A stretch of 64,000 bases of DNA from Brachypterus glaber (GCA_958510825.1 OY294054.1:13901390-13965389); one strand, 5' to 3'. Positions 11,528 to 24,421 are shown, counted from the first letter of the stretch. The notes: generated by a model from the sequence alone, not told the origin. Translations and numbers: made by a program.

Positions 11528-12625
11528 TTCCTCCAGGCTGAATTTTACACAATATGTCCTAAAGCACATTATAATTCAGCTATTTTTAAATTTCCAGTAA
11601 GGATCCGGTTCCTTTTGGGTGCTAGGGCCCAAATTACTCAAAAACTAAAAGAGGTAGTTCTGCAAAAACCATCTTAAATGAAAAAATAATATCTATAGAA
11701 AGTATCTAATAATAAAATCCACCCCTTAATCCTCCTATCAAACTTACCCCTGACTTTACTTTTTTAACTAGCACCCCTATAATTTTTTGGTAAGTTGTGG
11801 GAGGCTGGATTTAATTTTTAGCCAATTTTTTTTAGATATTGTTGTTTGATTTAAATTGTTTTTAGCAGAAATTGATCATCTCTTAATTTTCGGAAAAACA
11901 GGTGCCAAATATAATTGAAATCAGGGGGTTGTTTTTAAATGTTTTTTACCACTTTTAAAACTTTAAAAAAGCAAGCATAATATACCATTGTATTTGTTCT
12001 ATCCAAAACAACTAAAAACATATAAGAAAGCTATTTAAGAAATTAGGTTAGGGGTAATTTGGGAGGGGGTTGATATTGTTGTCCCATTTAGGGTGTTTTT
12101 TTCAGAAACTAATTATTTCTTTTAGTTTTCAAGAAAATCGCTGGGTAAATAGAGTTGGGCCACCCTGTATATGCGTGATAAAGAAAATAAAAAAAATTGA
12201 AACTTAGGCGAATTAAATGTAATTTTTAATTTAATATGGACCGTATTATACCGAATTCATAATCAAAACCTGTAGATTTCTTTGATTTTCTTTTAATTTC
12301 TTGATGAAAACTATTAATATTATAGAAACATAGAACTTAATATAGCCTGTGTCACTCGCGTTATCAGGAAGAATCTTTTGACACTAGTTTAGGCTATAGA
12401 GGAGAACAAACAAACGAGCATACTTACTACAAACAGGTTTAAAATTAACCCTCCTTTCGCGTTTCTGATGTCAGGTACAAATAGGTGTTTACTAAACACT
12501 GTTTAGGGTACCCAATTTCAACAATTTTTTTAGGCTTCTAACACCCAAACGAACCGTATCCAAAACCTGGAGATTTAGAAATAGCTTACTGTACTATGAA
12601 AAATTCATCCAGGAGAAAATAAGTT
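11528..12625. mobile_element. TIR element family F2, second copy, with a nested insert
   Basis: The left arm at about 11528-11630 (GGATCCGGTTCCTTTTGGGT, then GCTAG) is inverted relative to the right arm at about 12530-12625 (CTAACACCCAAACGAACC, then AGAAATAGCTTACTG). Both match the arms around the LINE at 7190-10190. Between them, about 11626-12175 looks like a separate palindromic insert (ACTCAAAAACTAAAAG near the start, CTTTTAGTTTTCAAG near the end, finishing CACCCTGTAT). It is non-coding. Confidence 0.55.
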
Positions 12626-12849
12626 TTTGAAAATGTTTACCAGCTTAGGCTATAAAGACTCTATTAATGTTTTGACATTTATACCAACACTTCTTGAGAA
12701 GGAAAAGTTTCGAAGGGCTTTTAAAAATTTATGTGTTTTCAATACCCCAGTTTTATTAAGGTTGTTTACCAATATGAAATACGCTACCTTTCCCTTTAAA
12801 TATTATTTTCACCTTGGAAAGTCACCCGTTGGTAAAAGAACTTAGTATT

Positions 12850-13620
12850 TTTTATTTTCTTATATTTTTCGACGTTTGACCGCGATTGACCAGGCGGTCG
12901 CGACTGGTTGGTCCGTCCAGGACTTTTGTTAATCGAAAACGGTTTGAGCTAAAGGCTTTATATCTGAACCAGATTTTTGGTAAAAATCGGCGTAAACGTG
13001 TTTTAATTTTTTTTTTATTTTGCTTTCCCATTTTGAAAATTTTCAAAATTTCGGAAAGCCTTGTATTCGCGCAAAAAATTTCAAAATTTTCAAAATATAT
13101 AGGGTGTAAACATTTTAGAAAAATTTGAAAATTGCTATATAGGGGGTTTTGAGGTTGCTGAATTGAATCTGATAATAATTTTTTTCTAACTCCATCCCCG
13201 AGGGGTGAGCGGGTAAATATTTTTAAATACTCCACCCCCTGAGGGGTGGGGGGTATTTTTCGTGAAAACTGGTATATTCGGGTTTTTGAGGTTGCTGAAA
13301 GTGAATCTGATAATAAAAAAATTCAAAATCCACTCCCTGATATGGGGTAGTTTTCTTGAAAATTTGTATATTGGGGTTTTTGAGGTTGCTGAAAGTGTAT
13401 CTGATTATAAAAAAAAATCTAAATCCACCCCCAAAGGGGCGGGGGGTAGTTTTCGTCAAAATTGGTATATTGAGGTCTTTCAGGTTGCTGATAATAAAAA
13501 AATTCTTACTCCATCCCCTGAGGAGCAGGGGCTAGTTTTCTTGAAAATTTATATATTGGGGTTTTTGAGGTCGGTAAAACTAGATCTTTTAATAAAACTT
13601 TTCTAATTTTGAGGTATATA
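12850..13620 (+). repeat. Dispersed repeat with internal ~100-bp tandem monomers
   Basis: The leading part contains GACCGCGATTGACC and TTTTGAAAATTTTCAAAATTTC. It is followed from about 13140 by four to five monomers of roughly 93-135 bp. Each has GAGGTTGCTGAAAGTG, TCTGATAATAAAAAAATTC, CCACCCCC and GGGGTGGGGGGTA. The same family, reverse-complemented, forms 40845-41590 and part of 18640-18760. Several short reading frames here, on both strands, merely follow the repeat. The layout suggests a non-autonomous element with an internal satellite; its class is unproven. Confidence 0.7.
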
Positions 13621-14194
13621 TTTTGTTATTTATCATAAAATTTAGAAATATCGGTTACGCATAATGTAAATTTTGTTACATTTGTAATGTAAAAATACAT
13701 TTCATTAATCCATAGTAAAATTACGGCACACTGATAATAATTGATCTATTTAATGTATTTTTACATTTCAGATTTAACAAAAATTTACTTTATGTATATC
13801 AGATATTTACAAATTACATTAAAGTAAATATTCGGTATTCTTATATTTAATTTTAAATAAAAAAAATAAATTACTGGTATGGAATGTTAATTATAATAAA
13901 TAATTATTTACTTTGAAGATATTAATAATTATATATTATTATAATCAACAATGAATGAATGATAAATGAACGATAATTATCAGAAAATAACCAACAATGA
14001 TTTCCAGAAATATTAATTTCGTTTTAACATTAATACCGAATAATTACAATATCAATGTAATTTAAAAGTGAGTATCTCTTTATTTTACACTTCATTTGTA
14101 AACATCCGGTATACACAACGTAAATTTTTGTTAAAACGAATTTCATACATTCATTTTTATCAGTGTAGTTTTTACAAATAATGCTAAATTCGTA

Positions 14195-15004
14195 TACAGG
14201 GTGAGTTTTTTAAAGTATTACAAGGGAATATCTCGAAAACAGTTAAAAAAATTTTTGTGAAATTTTGGTGAAGTAATAGGGAGGCAGGGGGACATATTTA
14301 AACATATTTTTGACACCTATCCCCCTCCCTATTTTGAGGGGCGGGGGATAACTTTGAAATTTTAAATAGGATGATGTACTTTTTTTTTAAATTCGAATCT
14401 ACTTAAAAAACTAGGTATATATGCAAAAAAGAAATTGATTTGCTCTTTCGGTAATTGAATTATGATTTATTAGATTAAAATATTAATGAAGTTTTTTTTT
14501 GTTTATTTGTTTTTTTATTTGATTCCATGATAACGCGTTTTTTTAAATTTAAGTCAGTCGAGAATTTTAACAGTTTTACGATTATTTCTCAGTTTAGTCC
14601 TCAATTAAACATGGAAAATATTTGGAAGTTGAAGGGGGACATTTTGAACAATTGCTCAAACATGACGAACGATAAATTAGTTGAAATTTAATTGTTATAT
14701 TTTTTTGTATAATATAATTTAATTAATCATAACTCCATAACCTAAAGAGCAAATCAATTTTTTTTTGCATACATACCTTATTTTTTACGTAGATTCAAAT
14801 TTTATATAAAAAAGTACATCAACCCATTTAAAAATTCAAAGTTACCCCCCGCCCCTCAAAATAGGGAGGGGAGGGGGGGGTAGGTGTCAAAAATATGTTT
14901 AAATGTGTCCCCCTGCCTCTCTATTACTTCATCAAAATTTCACAAAAAAAATTAGACCGTTTTCGAGATATTCCCTTGTAGCACTTTAAAAAACTCACCC
15001 TGTA
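14195..15004. mobile_element. 810-bp foldback element (TACAGGGTGAG termini)
   Basis: TACAGGGTGAGTTTTTTAAAG at the left is inverted as CTTTAAAAAACTCACCCTGTA at the right. The pairing continues inward, including GGGAATATCTCGAAAAC, GAAGTAATAGGGAGGCAGGGG and CCCCTCCCTATTTTGAGGGG with their complements. TA flanks are compatible with a Tc1/mariner-like origin. It is non-coding. Confidence 0.8.
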
Positions 15005-16287
15005 TAACGAAATGAAGTTAAATGAAAAGGCATAAGTAAATTGTGTACATTCCTATTGTTAATTTACATAGAATTTAATTTCTGATCTGGTTAATCAGAT
15101 CCAACTATCAGGCCATGATCTCAATAATCAGATTCAATTGGTAATTGACTCCTTACCGTAAGTGAGGTTAACACCACTGCAGTGTACTGATTTAATTACA
15201 GTACAACACATCAATCAAACACAAATCATTTACTGTTATCAAATCGGATACATTTCATAAACGATACCGAGTTTGTATTTACTCATTAGGCATTGTTTTA
15301 ATTTTTCTCATCTATTTGACCTTTTCGGCTTAAGATAAAGTGCTTGCGTGCTCAAATTCAATTTGTATGTGAACATATCGTTTACTTTTATCAAATCGGA
15401 TGATTTCATAAACGATACCGGGTGTGTATTTGCTGATTGGGAACTTTCTTGAATTCACAATAACTGAACACTATAAATGACGTTTTTTTTTTTAAAATAG
15501 GTTATTTTGAATGTGTAAAAATATGGTGCTATAGAAGAAGGTTAAAAATGGAATATTCAGACAGTGATACAAGAGAGCTTGCTTTAGAGAATTGAGGAAA
15601 AGCGTAACTTTTTAAAAGGGCTAGTGAGGAAAAGGTATCAAATGGTGGGTCACATGAGAGCCTACTTATTTAAAGATGTTTTGGATAGTGAGTTGGGGGT
15701 TAAAAGAAAGGTAGGCAAGCTTAGAATAGAAAACTGCTCACAAATAACAAAATATATAGGGTGTAAACATTTTAGGGAAATAAAAAAACTGGCTAGGGAT
15801 AGGGTGGGATAAAGAGTTGTCTATAACATGCCTTGAGACTGATAACTGGTTCATAATGATATAACATGTGAGAGTTTAAAATAATTGGCCAAAATTTTAA
15901 ACCAACTGTCTTATTATGCATCCGACGTAACATAACCTAACTCTTTGGTTTGGATCAGTGTTTTCGCCTATTTGATGCTTTTGATATTTATCGGGGGAAC
16001 CCCTCCCCATTTAAACAGAGAATACTTTTCTTACGAAAATATACCTTAAAAGCTTTAAAAACGCTAAAATAAGTGAGTTTTGCCTAAAAAACATTTTACT
16101 GCTAATATTTCGAAAACAATGTATTTTAGGAAAAAGTTGTTTATAATAATTTTTAAGCATTTTAAAAAAATCTTTCATATAAGTGTTAAATTAATAAAAT
16201 ACAATAATAAACTTAATTATAACCAAAAAACGCTAAAAATAGGAGTTTTAGCCCATTCTTACCCCCTTACCCCTAATAAATTAACCC

Positions 16288-16721
16288 CAAAATCTAATCA
16301 GCTCTTCAAAATACGATAGGAAACAATATACAAAAAACCGCTTGTCGATATCTTATTTAGAAATAGAGTTATCGAGTTTACAGAAAGACAGACGGACGAA
16401 AAAATATTTTTTTCTGATTTCAACTTAGAAAGGTCTAAAACCTCGAGAAATGTGAAAAAAACATGGTCAAAAATTTTGACTTTTCGGCTAAGATTTCAAT
16501 ACATCAAAATCTAATCAGCTCTTCAAAATACGATAGGAAACAATATACAAAAAACCGCTTGTCGATATCTTATTTAGAAATAGAGTTATCGAGTTTACAG
16601 AAAGACAGACGGACGAAAAAATATTTTTTTCTGATTTCAACTTAGAAAGGTCTAAAACCTCGAGAAATGTGAAAAAAACATGGTCAAAAATTTTGACTTT
16701 TCGGCTAAGATTTCAATACAT
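16288..16721 (+). repeat. 217-bp direct tandem duplication (two units)
   Basis: CAAAATCTAATCAGCTCTTC starts at 16288 and again at 16505. The ~217 bases between the starts look the same in both units by eye, including ACAGAAAGACAGACGGACG. A third partial repeat of about 25 bases (GGCTAAGATTTCAATACATC) follows at about 16727. The identity implies a very recent duplication or an assembly artefact. Reading frames at 16080-16645 are non-functional by-products. Confidence 0.8.
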
Positions 16722-17471
16722 CGGCATTCGGCTAAGATTTCAATACATCGGCACTCTTAGTAGCACTAAGTGCCGATATAAAAATAAAAAAAAATAGTTT
16801 TTCTCTTTGCGTTTGATGAAAAGTTTTATATTTGCGGATATATATTGTTTCACAATCATTTAATTCAAATGAAATTAAACCATATAATGGATTGTTTCAA
16901 AGTAAAACGTTGTATGTTGAATTTATAATACAAAAGTTTTTATACCTAATGTTATAGTAGAATTAATAAATTAGAGATGATTATTTATAGTTTTAGTTAA
17001 CGTTTAAAATAACGTTGAAACCAACCAACTTACAATAGCAAGCAAACAAATTTCCATATTTTTATATAAAAGTATAAACGATGTTTTTATGTACGTCCGT
17101 CCGTCCATCTGTGCTTTTTGACTTTGACTTTAAACTTAATATTTTTTGGGATTGTTTTGGGAGGTTTTTCTTAGTTTTTTTTACTCTCCCAAATAAGGGT
17201 AGTTCACTGATAAACAAAAATCGAAGAATTCGATTTTCCTAAAAATAACAGTATAGGGCGTATTTTTTTTGCTATTTTAGCAATGTCAAGTTTAAATTTA
17301 CCTTTAGGGGTTACCTTTTTAAAATCACCGAAAATAAATGCAAGCTGATTATGAAAAAATAACAAAATAATCAAAATATTAAAACTCATTTTCACGAGAA
17401 AATAGTTGCTGCGTAATTGTACCATTTTTAGTTTTTATCTGTCGACCTGACTTGCCCCTTTAGCTCGCTAC

Positions 17472-17735
17472 GCAGAAAAAAAGGATTTCTTGAACCAAGG
17501 ACACCTGTCTTTTAATTTGCTTAAAGCCACATTCTCTTATTTTAAGGCCAGAATTTATTTCAACCAAAGTCAATCTCCTTAAATTAAGAGCGTGTATCTT
17601 CATTTAACAACCCATGCTCTTTAATTAAGGACATTGACTTTGGTTTAAAGAAATTCTAGCCTTGAAATGAGAGAACATGACTTTGAACATATCAAAATAC
17701 ACGTGCCCTTGGTTTAAGGAATACTTTTTTTCTGT
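17472..17735. mobile_element. Palindromic MITE (CAGAAAAAAAGGA termini)
   Basis: CAGAAAAAAAGGATTTCTTG near 17472 pairs with the inverse ending TACTTTTTTTCTGTG at about 17735. Inner segments also pair (ACCAAAGTCAAT against ATTGACTTTGGT, CATTCTCTTATTTTAAGGC against GCCTTGAAATGAGAGAACATG). It is a hairpin of about 265 bp with no coding content. Confidence 0.65.
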
Positions 17736-18639
17736 GTATTACATCTAATACCAAACTTACACATTTGAAACTCTTTTTCTTAAAATAATATAAAGCATAA
17801 CTTAAAAAATACCTAAACCCAATTTTTATTCCACTCTGATATTGATATAAATAAGGGATTATTGATTTAAGGAAATAACTAATTTAACTTGTCCAGAAGA
17901 TATATCGTATTTTAGCTAAAACTTTGAAATAAAGTTAATAAATCAAAATACTTAAAACTAAAGTACAAATTGTTGAAACCTATACGTGCACTATTGATTT
18001 CAATCAATTTATATTGTCTTTGACAAATTGTACAGCATATAATACTGGGGAAGGTCTATGTGTTCTTCAAGACGCAATTTTTGGTGCGCTATCTATTAGG
18101 GGAACAGGGGGCACAGTGAGTCACTTACTTTTTGAGAGCGCATATTTTTAAAAGTTTTGACAATAACTCAGATTTTTTTTCATACTACGGTTTCTTTGAT
18201 CTTTAAGCTAATAATTTGCAGGTTTAAATTAACAATGAATACACCATGATTTTTTACAAGTACTTTTTTGACAGTATGTCATTTGATTCACTGAGCCCCC
18301 AGTACGGGGTACAGTGAATCACTGCAAGGGGTACAGTGAGTCAGTATGGGGTACAGTTAATCGTGATATTTAAATAAATTAAGTCAATTTATTAATTTAA
18401 AAAAATGTTTATTTTAGATACCTACATAGATAAAAAAAACGTAAATAAAACTCTTTGGCACCAAAAAAACAAAACTTAAAATTAATTAACGTAGGTAAGT
18501 CAAAACCTTGAAAATTTAACTCTTAAGTAAGAAAAAAACAAAAGTCAAAATACACCAACTTAAATCAAGACCCTGAAAAACAATGTTAAATGTATGCATT
18601 GATTGTATATTGTATTAACCAATTTTCAAAAAAATCATC

Positions 18640-19059
18640 AGGGGGTGGACTTGGGAAAAAAATAATATCAAGATTTAGTTTTGGCAACCTCAAAAACCCC
18701 CATATTCAAATTTTCACGAAAATATGAAAAATATTTTAAAATATTTACCCCCTCACCCCTGCGGGGTTGGAGATTCGATTTTAACAACATTAAAAACTCT
18801 TATAATGAAATTTTCAAATTTTTGTAAACAAATATTGTTCTCGCTCGGGATTGTTTTGGTGAACAATCCCGAGCGAGAACTTTTGGTAACATACCTGTAT
18901 GCCAAAGTCTCTAACTTAAAGCGTTCTTAAGTTATCGTGCCCACAAGATTTCCCGGACAGACCGACCAATCGACCAACAATTTTTTTTTGCTTGAAATTG
19001 ATTTATATCGACATAAAACGTCATAAAACGCAAAAATACACAAAAAAAATTTTATACAG
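18640..19059 (-). repeat. Dispersed repeat containing a perfect 19-bp-stem hairpin
   Basis: It shares blocks with 41400-41905: the GCAACCTCAAAAACCCC monomer, AATCCCGAGCGAGAACTTTTGGTA, ATACCTGTATGCCAAA, AAGTTATCGTGC, TTTCCCGGACAGACCGA, and TTGATTTATATCGACATAAA followed by ACGTCATAAAACGC. A perfect inverted repeat (18837-18855 with 18862-18880, six-base loop) lies within it. It directly abuts the RT fragment at about 19060. Related blocks occur at 25690-25925 and 39790-39900. A Helitron-like origin is conceivable but unproven. Confidence 0.6.
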
Positions 19060-19797
19060 GAACATTTAATCATAGTTGAGGCATTTTTAATTATATCCTC
19101 CAGTACTTGTCCGCATATTAATACATTAGTATCGTCCGCGTAAATGATGACTTTAGAAATATTAATAATTTTATTTAAAATATCTCGTATAAAAATGTTA
19201 AATAAAGTGGGAGACAAGCAAGAGCCCTGTGGTGTTCCTATGGTTACATTTTTGATTTCTGACCTAACTCCGTTTATCTCAACGATTTGAGTTCGTCCTG
19301 TTAGGTAAGACACCAACCATTGTAAGGCCAACCCTCTAACACCCATGCGTTCAAGCTTTTTTATAAGTAAGGGATGGTCTACAGTGTCAAAAGCGCGGCT
19401 CATGTCGAAAAAAAGCCCAATTATTTGCATTTTTTCTTCCAATGAGTTATATAAATAATCGAGAGCCTGCTCAAGAGCACTGGTTGTATAGAGGTTGGGC
19501 CGGAAGCCATTTTGACAAGGAGAGAGAATGTTATTTGATTCTAAAAACCCCGATAATCTTTTATTAAAACAGTTTTCGAAGATTTTCGCAAACTGTATTT
19601 GTAGTGACACCGGTCGGTAGTTGGCCATGTCAGTTTTTACGCCCTTATTCTTGTAAATTGGAATTACCCTTGATATTTTTAATTCATCAGGATAACAGCC
19701 TTCTTCAAAACTTTTATTTATTATAATACATATAGGATGTGATAATAGCTTCACACATTCTTTTATTATTGTACCCGGTACATTATCTATACCAAAC
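19060..19797 (-). pseudogene. Reverse transcriptase fragment of a Jockey/CR1-type LINE
   Basis: On the minus strand the frame reads from about SFGIDNVPGTIIKECVKLL (before 19754) through about 230 further codons. It carries RT motifs DELKISRVIPIYKNKG, MANYRPVSLQ, FFDMSRAFDTVDHPLL, IGTPQGSCLSPTLFNI and the catalytic YADD at about 19131-19142. Endonuclease and C-terminal parts are absent. Homology stops near 19060, after which the open frame runs on into an unrelated dispersed repeat (to 18927). It is a both-ends-truncated, inactive remnant. It belongs to a different LINE family from the one at 7423. Confidence 0.85.
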
Positions 19798-20629
19798 GAT
19801 TTTTTATTGCAAATTTTTTTTGCAAATTTTTTTTATAATATTCTCAAATTGCTTAAAATTTCAGTAACCGCTGATAAAGAAAAGAGTTAATGTTTCTGTG
19901 TGTAACAGGATCTATGGTTATAAGCAAAATCAACCCTAGTTCCTTATTAAGGTACATAGACTGGATGATTAGAGGTTGAATTCATAGGGTAGTGGTACAA
20001 TGGGTCAAATGAAATGGCCTAATAGTGAGTAGTGCAGCTACCCTTCACTGAATTATCCAGTATACAATAGCGTAAAGTTTATACAGGTGCTATTATATGC
20101 AAGATTACACAGGCGCTCTTTAACCTTTGGACAAAAAACAAAAGAACATTTAAACAAAATAATCCAATTAAAACAAAATACTGCTGTCCACGAAATAATA
20201 ATTTCTTCCACGAAAAAAATAAAATAGCTCAATTTCTTTCTATGACTTTTTTTCAAAAACTTTTTGTTTATCAATTTAAAACTAAAAATAAAAAATCAAA
20301 TTTGCTCTTTGCACAAAAATAAACTGGTCGATGTTTTTTTATTTTTGGTTTAAAATTGATACATTCAAGTTTATGAAAAAAAAAAGAGTTGGCAAGAAAT
20401 TGAATCAAAAGTTTGTTCCGGACCACCGTGTTGCGTAAACACAAACAAACTTTAAAGCTCTATTAGTCAATATCAGTATACTCTATAAAGGATTAAATAG
20501 TATTTAACAAATATTATATGAAAAGTAACTGGAAGGTACAAGGGAATTACGATTAAAGTTACATTGCAATGAAATGATCGATTTTATATATTCAAAACAA
20601 AGTTTTTTAAAATACTTTATTTATTGTTA

Positions 20630-20765
20630 TACTATTGACAGCGCCTGCGCTAGAATACTATTATACGGTAGTTTCGAATTAAAAAAAAATTAAAAATCGT
20701 CCTAGACAAAATATTCTTCGATATAAATTTGTTTCATTAAAAAATTAACAACTTTTTTTTAAATA
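20630..20765 (+). repeat. Dispersed repeat (AGCGCC..GCGCTAGAATA family), copy 1
   Basis: ACAGCGCCTGCGCTAGAATA, ATTATACGGT, TCGTCCTAGACAAAATATTC and GATATAAATTTGTTT recur in the same order at 29640-29775. It begins with a small palindromic stem (GCGCCTGCGC). It is non-coding; the element type is unknown. Confidence 0.6.
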
Positions 20766-21646
20766 AAAAAAAACATAAAAAAAATATACACAAACATTTA
20801 AAACATAACCTTCCTTTCTAGTTGTTGTAGTCGGGTAAAAAGTTGATGGATTAAATTAAGTTAGGTAGCTTTTAACTTTCAGAATTTATTTGACCAAAAT
20901 TTCCAATCAAATGGTTTGATACGATTAACAAGCACAGATTTAAATCACTTAAATTAAGTATCAGTCTGTGTTTTATTTGAATTGAAAATAACTTCGTTAT
21001 TTTGTGCATTGTATTTGAAAATAGTGGAAGCCAGAAAACAATGTGTCAGCGAAATTTCAAATATTTGTTTTTACCTTTTACTTTAAACGGTGAAAACATG
21101 AAACTAAAAATGTTATCTGGGACCGTGAGGATTGAACAAATAAAATAATTTTTATTCACAATCATTTATAATTAATTACATACGTACGTGAAAGTTATCA
21201 ATTATTGTTAACTTCTACTACCTAAAAAATTTAAAACACCATATTTCCATCCCTTGGTCGGGAATTGTCTTGTGACTAACTTCACTTCACTTTAAATATG
21301 TTAAAAACTTAAATGTATAAAATGTTATGGAAAAAATAGTTTTAAGTACTTATTTTTTTTTATTAATATCAGATACACATTTAAATTGCAATATTTTCGT
21401 ATTTATAAAACCTATTAAATATACAACCAATTGGTTAAATTAAGTTAAGTATTATTTCTGAAAGATCAGTGCTGCCACCGCCGGTAATTTTACGAAGTAA
21501 ATACATAACGTTATTTTTATACTTTTTACAGAAATATTTATTATTTATGTCGAATGAATATCTATATTTAATATATTTATATGTTTTAAAATTGTTAATC
21601 TTAAGTAAAAGTTAGTTTTTATTTTATTTTAGTGGAGATCGCCATC

Positions 21647-22731
21647 TACACGGTGTATTTGAAATAGGGTCGGAAATTTTAACTGATGATTCTACATCAT
21701 AAACTATGACAAAAAGTTCCTATAAACATATGTCTAAAAATGCGTCATAAGGGAGCTACGCCCCTCTGAAAGTGGCTAAAAAAATCGGTTTTTATTTAAT
21801 AACTCAGGAACCCTTTGAGATATATCAACGAGGTTTTGCACGTCAACTAATCCTACCAAGGCCCGTTTTTATGTGTTATTTTCATGTACTTATTTCAACC
21901 AGGGGTGTGCGAAACGGGGAGGGCTTATCAGTTTTTTGTCCCAAACTTTTTTCTGTGTAACTTTTTTGCAATTTTATTTTTGAAATATGATTCCTCAGGT
22001 CAAAATACATAAAAAAGGTACTCTTGTTGTAATACTGTAGGATTAACCGTTTTCGAGAAAAATTCATTTGAAGGTGAAATTCCACGGTTTGAGAACGAAA
22101 AATTAAATACTAATATGTTGAAAACCAAAATTTTAATGATGCAATGTTATTCTACATCAAAAACTAAGAAAAAAAGTTTCCATACATGTAGGTCGAAAAA
22201 ACGATTTTAAAGCTACCATAGCGCTTTAAAAATGGTGCATATTTAGGAGACCATAGCTCCATTAGGATTGATTTTTGGAAGTACCTGTATATGAGGTTTT
22301 TTTCTTAGTTTTTAATGTACATTCGCCCTGTATCATAAAAATTTTGGTTTGGACTTTTTGGACTTTTATGTATATTGACCTGAGGAATCATATTTCAAAA
22401 ATAAAATTGCAAAAAAGTTACACAGAAAAAAGTTTGGGACAAAAAACTGATAAGCCCTCCCCGTTTCGCACACCCCTGGTTGAAATAAGTACATGAAAAT
22501 AACACATAAAAACGGGCCTTGGTAGGATTAGTTGACGTGCAAAACCTCGTTGATATATCTCAAAGGGTTCCTGAGTTATTAAATAAAAACCGATTTTTTT
22601 AGCCACTTTCAAAGGGGCGTAGCTCCCTTATGACGCATTTTTAGACATATGTTTATAGGAACTTTTTGTCATATTTTATGATGTAGAATCATCAGTTAAA
22701 ATTTCCGACCCTATTTCAAATACACCGTGTA
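21647..22731. mobile_element. Foldback/MITE family F1, copy 2 (complete)
   Basis: It runs from TACACGGTGTATTTGAAATAG to CTATTTCAAATACACCGTGTA, which are exact inverse termini. The arms mirror each other over several hundred bases, so the same short peptide is encoded on opposite strands at both ends. It is the best preserved of five copies in the window. It is non-coding. Confidence 0.85.
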
Positions 22732-22768
22732 TACATGCACTGATAAAGCAAAAATGTGTAACTAACTT

Positions 22769-23335
22769 CACCAGTGTTTATAAAGGGCCACGTACATTTC
22801 TTATGGGAGATGGCCCCCCGTCAAGTTTGCTGAAATTCAAGTATGTTGGATTTCTCAACTGACTGATTAAAAGTCTTTATGGGCACAAAGCTCTAAGTCT
22901 TATAGTTTTCGTACTACAGCTTAACTAAAATGGCATTTTGTAGATACATCTTTTAACATAACTCCCGAACGAAAAAAGAGTTTTAGATGGAACTTGAAGT
23001 GAGTTCTAAAAAAATCCTAAAAAAGTGATTACAGTTTAAACAGTGCCGTGGACAAAAAGGGTAACTTTTTAAATAAAATATAAAGTAAGGACACCACTGG
23101 TTAAATTATATAAATTATAAGTCCCCAATATCGCTCAATATATTAAACAGTTAAAAAAGTCAGGTTTCTTAATAATTAAGTAAAAAGAGTAAAATAAAAA
23201 AAATATGTTTTTTTTTGTCTTCACTGACTTTCAAAATAAAGGTGTTATTATTGAGAACTCCAACATACTTGAATTTCAGCAAATTTATCCCGTGGCCATT
23301 TTCCATAAGAAATGTCCTTTCCTTTAAAGTTGGTG
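22769..23335. mobile_element. Foldback element (CACCA..TTTAAAGG termini)
   Basis: The left arm (TACATTTCTTATGGGAGATGG, GCTGAAATTCAAGTATGTTGG) is inverted at the right (CCAACATACTTGAATTTCAGC, CATTTTCCATAAGAAATGTCC). It is a non-coding hairpin of about 567 bp. Confidence 0.7.
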
Positions 23336-23460
23336 TCAGTTTTGTCGTGGAACATAACATATACAATTGTTAATAAAATAGGTAAATATTGTGAATAAAA
23401 TAGTATACAAACCTCGGCGGAAAATTTCATTAATTATAATTATCAGGTAAAAAGTATATA

Positions 23461-23665
23461 AAAGAATAGCCAATATTAAGGCATTTTCAAAAAATCGGTA
23501 CTGTAGTTCAAGAGGTTCCAGAGATATTAAATAAAAACTACTTTTCAGATGTGCCCATAGGGCTCATTTCGGGGGCAGCCTTTATAGGAACTTATTTTCA
23601 TATTTTTGGACCTAAAATCACCTCTTAAAATTTTGTAACATTTCTGAATCACCCTCTATATATTA
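23461..23665. mobile_element. Single arm of a CAGGGTG-type foldback element
   Basis: GGGCTCATTT, CTTTATAGGAACTT, ACCTCTTAAAATTTTG and TGAATCACCCTC match the right arm of the element at 31621-32320 and the fragment at 430-560. The opposite arm is missing. Confidence 0.55.
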
Positions 23666-24421
23666 AGGACATAAAAAGGAAACTCTTTAGTTTCCTTTAT
23701 ACAATATCAATTGATTTTAATAGGCTTTTTTATAGTTTACAGGATATCATATAAACCTCGGTATCAACCATGCTTAAAGGATCAGGAGCCTCTTACATAT
23801 TTCATTTTTTTATCCAATTTAATCAAAATAAATCTAGATTTTTTGTTTAAAAAAATAAAAATAAAATACCGATCCCCTTTAACTCTTACGCATCTTTTTC
23901 TTTTTGTTTCAATTTTGAGAGTCGTTAAAAATCAATTTTAAAAAGTTTGAATACAAAAAAAATTGTAAAAAAACCGATTACGGTCTTTCGCATACATTTT
24001 TCTTATATCAAATATCTAACGTAAACCCAAGAAATTAACACAATTTTGTTATACGATACAACAACCAGTTGTAGAACTAAGAGGTGAACTACACAAAATT
24101 GTAATAAATACAACAACAAATGTTATCTCATATCATAGTTAGTACTAAACTATAGTACAATTTGTGGTTGGCGCATATATAACACTATGTTGTATTAATA
24201 ATGATATTATTCTATCAGTGCGATCTTTCAATTTGCATTCGCCATTTTCTTTTTTATTTTGGAGTTTTTATACAGTGACATGCGGAACCAACTTAAACCG
24301 TTGGAGACCTCATTCATAAAAATAGGATTAGTCATCTAGGCTATAGAAGGTAACAAACAAAGCCGTAGATACTCTAAATGCTTAGTGCTACTTAAACGGG
24401 TAAAAATATGTTAGTATATTA

